From NCBI GenBank assembly GCA_964473525.1, contig CAYYPK010000006.1:186001-250000 (forward strand): 64,000 nt of DNA, written 5' to 3'. The translations under genes and the position numbers were made by a program. Shown piece by piece: positions 62,805 through 64,000 of this stretch (position 1 is the first letter of the stretch; each line of letters begins with the position of its first letter). Under the pieces are notes generated by a model that worked only from the letters and a program-made list of their open reading frames with translations, was not told where the DNA came from and did no database searches. Source of the DNA: GCA-2687025 sp964473525 (lineage in GTDB: Bacteria > Poribacteria > WGA-4E > GCA-2687025).

Positions 62805-64000
62805 TTAGCCAGGCAGATTGTCGATGGGCGTGGGGTCGAGCTCGTCCGCTGGATCGATCCCCAGGACGCGCGCGTAGAAGTACTGCTCCACGTCGAGCGC
62901 GCGGGCGATGTTCTCCGCGACCCGGAAGCCATGCCCCTCGCCCTCGAACAGCACGTACGCGACAGGGATGCCCTTGTCCCTCAGAACATCCACCATGGCC
63001 TCTGCCTGGTTTGGTGGAACGACCTTGTCCTCCGACCCCTGCAAGAAGACGACGGGACACGCCAGCCTGTCCGCCGAGTGTATGGGCGACCGTTCCACGT
63101 ACACATCCTTCGCGTCGGGATACGGGCCGACGAGGCGGTCGAGGTACCGCGCCTCGAACTTGTGCGTGTCGGAGGCTAGCGCCTCCAGGTCGCTGATGCC
63201 GTAGCGGCTGCAGCCGGCGCGGAACACGTCCCGGAACGTCAACGCCGCGAGGGTTGTGTACCCACCCGCGCTGCCTCCGCGGATGAGCAGCCGGTCCCGG
63301 TCAGCCTGCCCTCGGGACGCGACGTGCAGCGCCGCGTTGATGCAGTCATCCACGTCCACGATCCCCCACGTTCCGCGCAGACGGTTGCGATACTCGCGGC
63401 CGTAGCCGGAACTCCCGCCGTAGTTGACGTCGAGCACGGCGTATCCGCGTGTCGTCCAGTACTGGATGGAGGGGTTGTACATGTCGACGGTGTCGCTGGT
63501 CGGCCCGCCGTGGCTCATCACGATGAGTGGCGGCGTCTCGTCGGGCGGGGCTTCGTATTCCGCGTTCGTCGGCGGGTAGTAGAACGCGTGCGCTTCCTTG
63601 TCTCCCTCCGTTGGGAAGCGGATGGCGTCCGGCACGGAGACCATCGCCTCCGTTGGCGCGTCGGCGCGCGACGAGCGAACAGCGGTCACCTCGTTCGTCG
63701 CAAGGTCCAGCCGAAGGAGGGCGTCCGATTGCGTTGGCGAGCCGCCTCGGTATAGGACAAAGCCAGCGCCGGCGCCGAGACCCCCGAACTCCGTCTGGGG
63801 CACGGCGATCTCTCGTAGGACCAACGTGTCCAGATCCAGGCGTCCCATGCGACAACGCCCGTCCTCTTTGTAGGAGCAGACGAGTTCCGCGTCGGCTGTC
63901 ACGGAGTACGCGGACAGCCCAAAGACCCACTGGGGCCTGCCGAACTCCGCGTCCATCGCGACGAGACGTTGCGTCGCGCCCTCTCGGAGACGATACAGAT
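62805..64000 (-). CDS. prolyl-oligopeptidase-family (S9) serine peptidase, C-terminal part (5' end outside window)
   Basis: The frame is open to the right edge, giving about 397 visible residues. The end of the beta-propeller is seen first (VCSYKEDGRCRMGRLDLDT, VLYRGGSP), then the alpha/beta-hydrolase domain: PPLIVMSHGGPTS, LDVNYGGSSGYGREYRNRL, nucleophile RGGSAGGYTTLAAL, acid LQGSEDKVVPP and His in FEGEGHGFR. The triad is complete. It is of the dipeptidyl aminopeptidase/acylaminoacyl-peptidase type that removes N-terminal units from oligopeptides. Whether it carries a signal peptide cannot be seen. It is 95 bp upstream of the kinase gene on the same strand. Confidence 0.93.
   Translation of the reverse strand, partial: LYRLREGATQRLVAMDAEFGRPQWVFGLSAYSVTADAELVCSYKEDGRCRMGRLDLDTLVLREIAVPQTEFGGLGAGAGFVLYRGGSPTQSDALLRLDLATNEVTAVRSSRADAPTEAMVSVPDAIRFPTEGDKEAHAFYYPPTNAEYEAPPDETPPLIVMSHGGPTSDTVDMYNPSIQYWTTRGYAVLDVNYGGSSGYGREYRNRLRGTWGIVDVDDCINAALHVASRGQADRDRLLIRGGSAGGYTTLAALTFRDVFRAGCSRYGISDLEALASDTHKFEARYLDRLVGPYPDAKDVYVERSPIHSADRLACPVVFLQGSEDKVVPPNQAEAMVDVLRDKGIPVAYVLFEGEGHGFRVAENIARALDVEQYFYARVLGIDPADELDPTPIDNLPG

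Overview
The window is a high-GC bacterial contig, probably a metagenome or single-cell assembly: it has a 10-base N run at 45650-45659 and several genes broken by one missing base. The gene content fits the Candidatus Poribacteria or a related lineage. Supporting features are secreted proteins with PD40/TolB and BNR/YCF48-like propellers, a FlgD-like C-terminal domain of the 'YPNPFNPETW' type, PhyH dioxygenases, sugar isomerases, a creatininase homologue, DUF1638 and DUF2817 proteins, and sulfotransferases. This placement is inferred from family content; no marker gene or rRNA is present.

Layout. 0-7.1 kb: C-terminal part of a DUF2817/M14-like peptidase, a membrane-anchored unknown, a very large secreted subtilisin with PD40 repeats, a cohesin-like domain, a dockerin and a FlgD-like tail, and a DUF1638 protein. 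7.2-11.4 kb: a Dpp/Opp-type operon (binding protein, DppB, DppC) with no ATPase gene beside it. 11.6-18.4 kb: VOC protein, CocE/NonD-type hydrolase, aldo/keto reductase, a GH1 protein whose nucleophile Glu is replaced by Gly, and an MsbA-like ABC exporter. 18.5-24.4 kb: a frameshifted histidine kinase, a PLAT-like protein behind an AT-rich palindrome, a decayed kanamycin-nucleotidyltransferase-like gene, a TolB-like protein and some unassigned sequence. 24.4-36.1 kb: small-molecule and carbohydrate metabolism (TIM-barrel isomerase, methyltransferase, CBM9-like protein, PhyH-creatininase-VOC run, PduO adenosyltransferase coupled to a degenerate receiver domain, GNAT, xylose isomerase, DegT aminotransferase, Gfo/Idh oxidoreductase, sulfotransferase).

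36.3-53.4 kb is the unusual part. It is an accessory island built from a repeated two-gene module: a secreted YCF48/BNR-type beta-propeller, followed within 4-20 bp by a TIM-barrel-like protein with an 'SWHVIDEP' motif and a C-terminal FlgD-like fold. Phage-tail-fibre-like genes or remnants lie at its left edge and between modules. The module occurs five times in states from intact to ruined. One 1,198-bp tract is duplicated without visible change under two different signal peptides. Two chimeric remnants carry pieces of the genes flanking the island: the sulfotransferase on the left and the RNA methylase on the right. The island therefore appears to grow and decay by recombination between its own copies and its borders.

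53.5-64 kb: a frameshifted UPF0020/Trm11-like RNA methylase, a TPR protein overlapping an FGGY sugar kinase gene, three small membrane proteins, and a two-component system (membrane kinase plus NtrC-family regulator). A textbook sigma-54 promoter lies between the regulator gene and a four-repeat secreted lipoprotein, its likely target. A prolyl-oligopeptidase-family peptidase runs off the right edge. I saw no tRNA, rRNA, CRISPR array or recognisable IS element.
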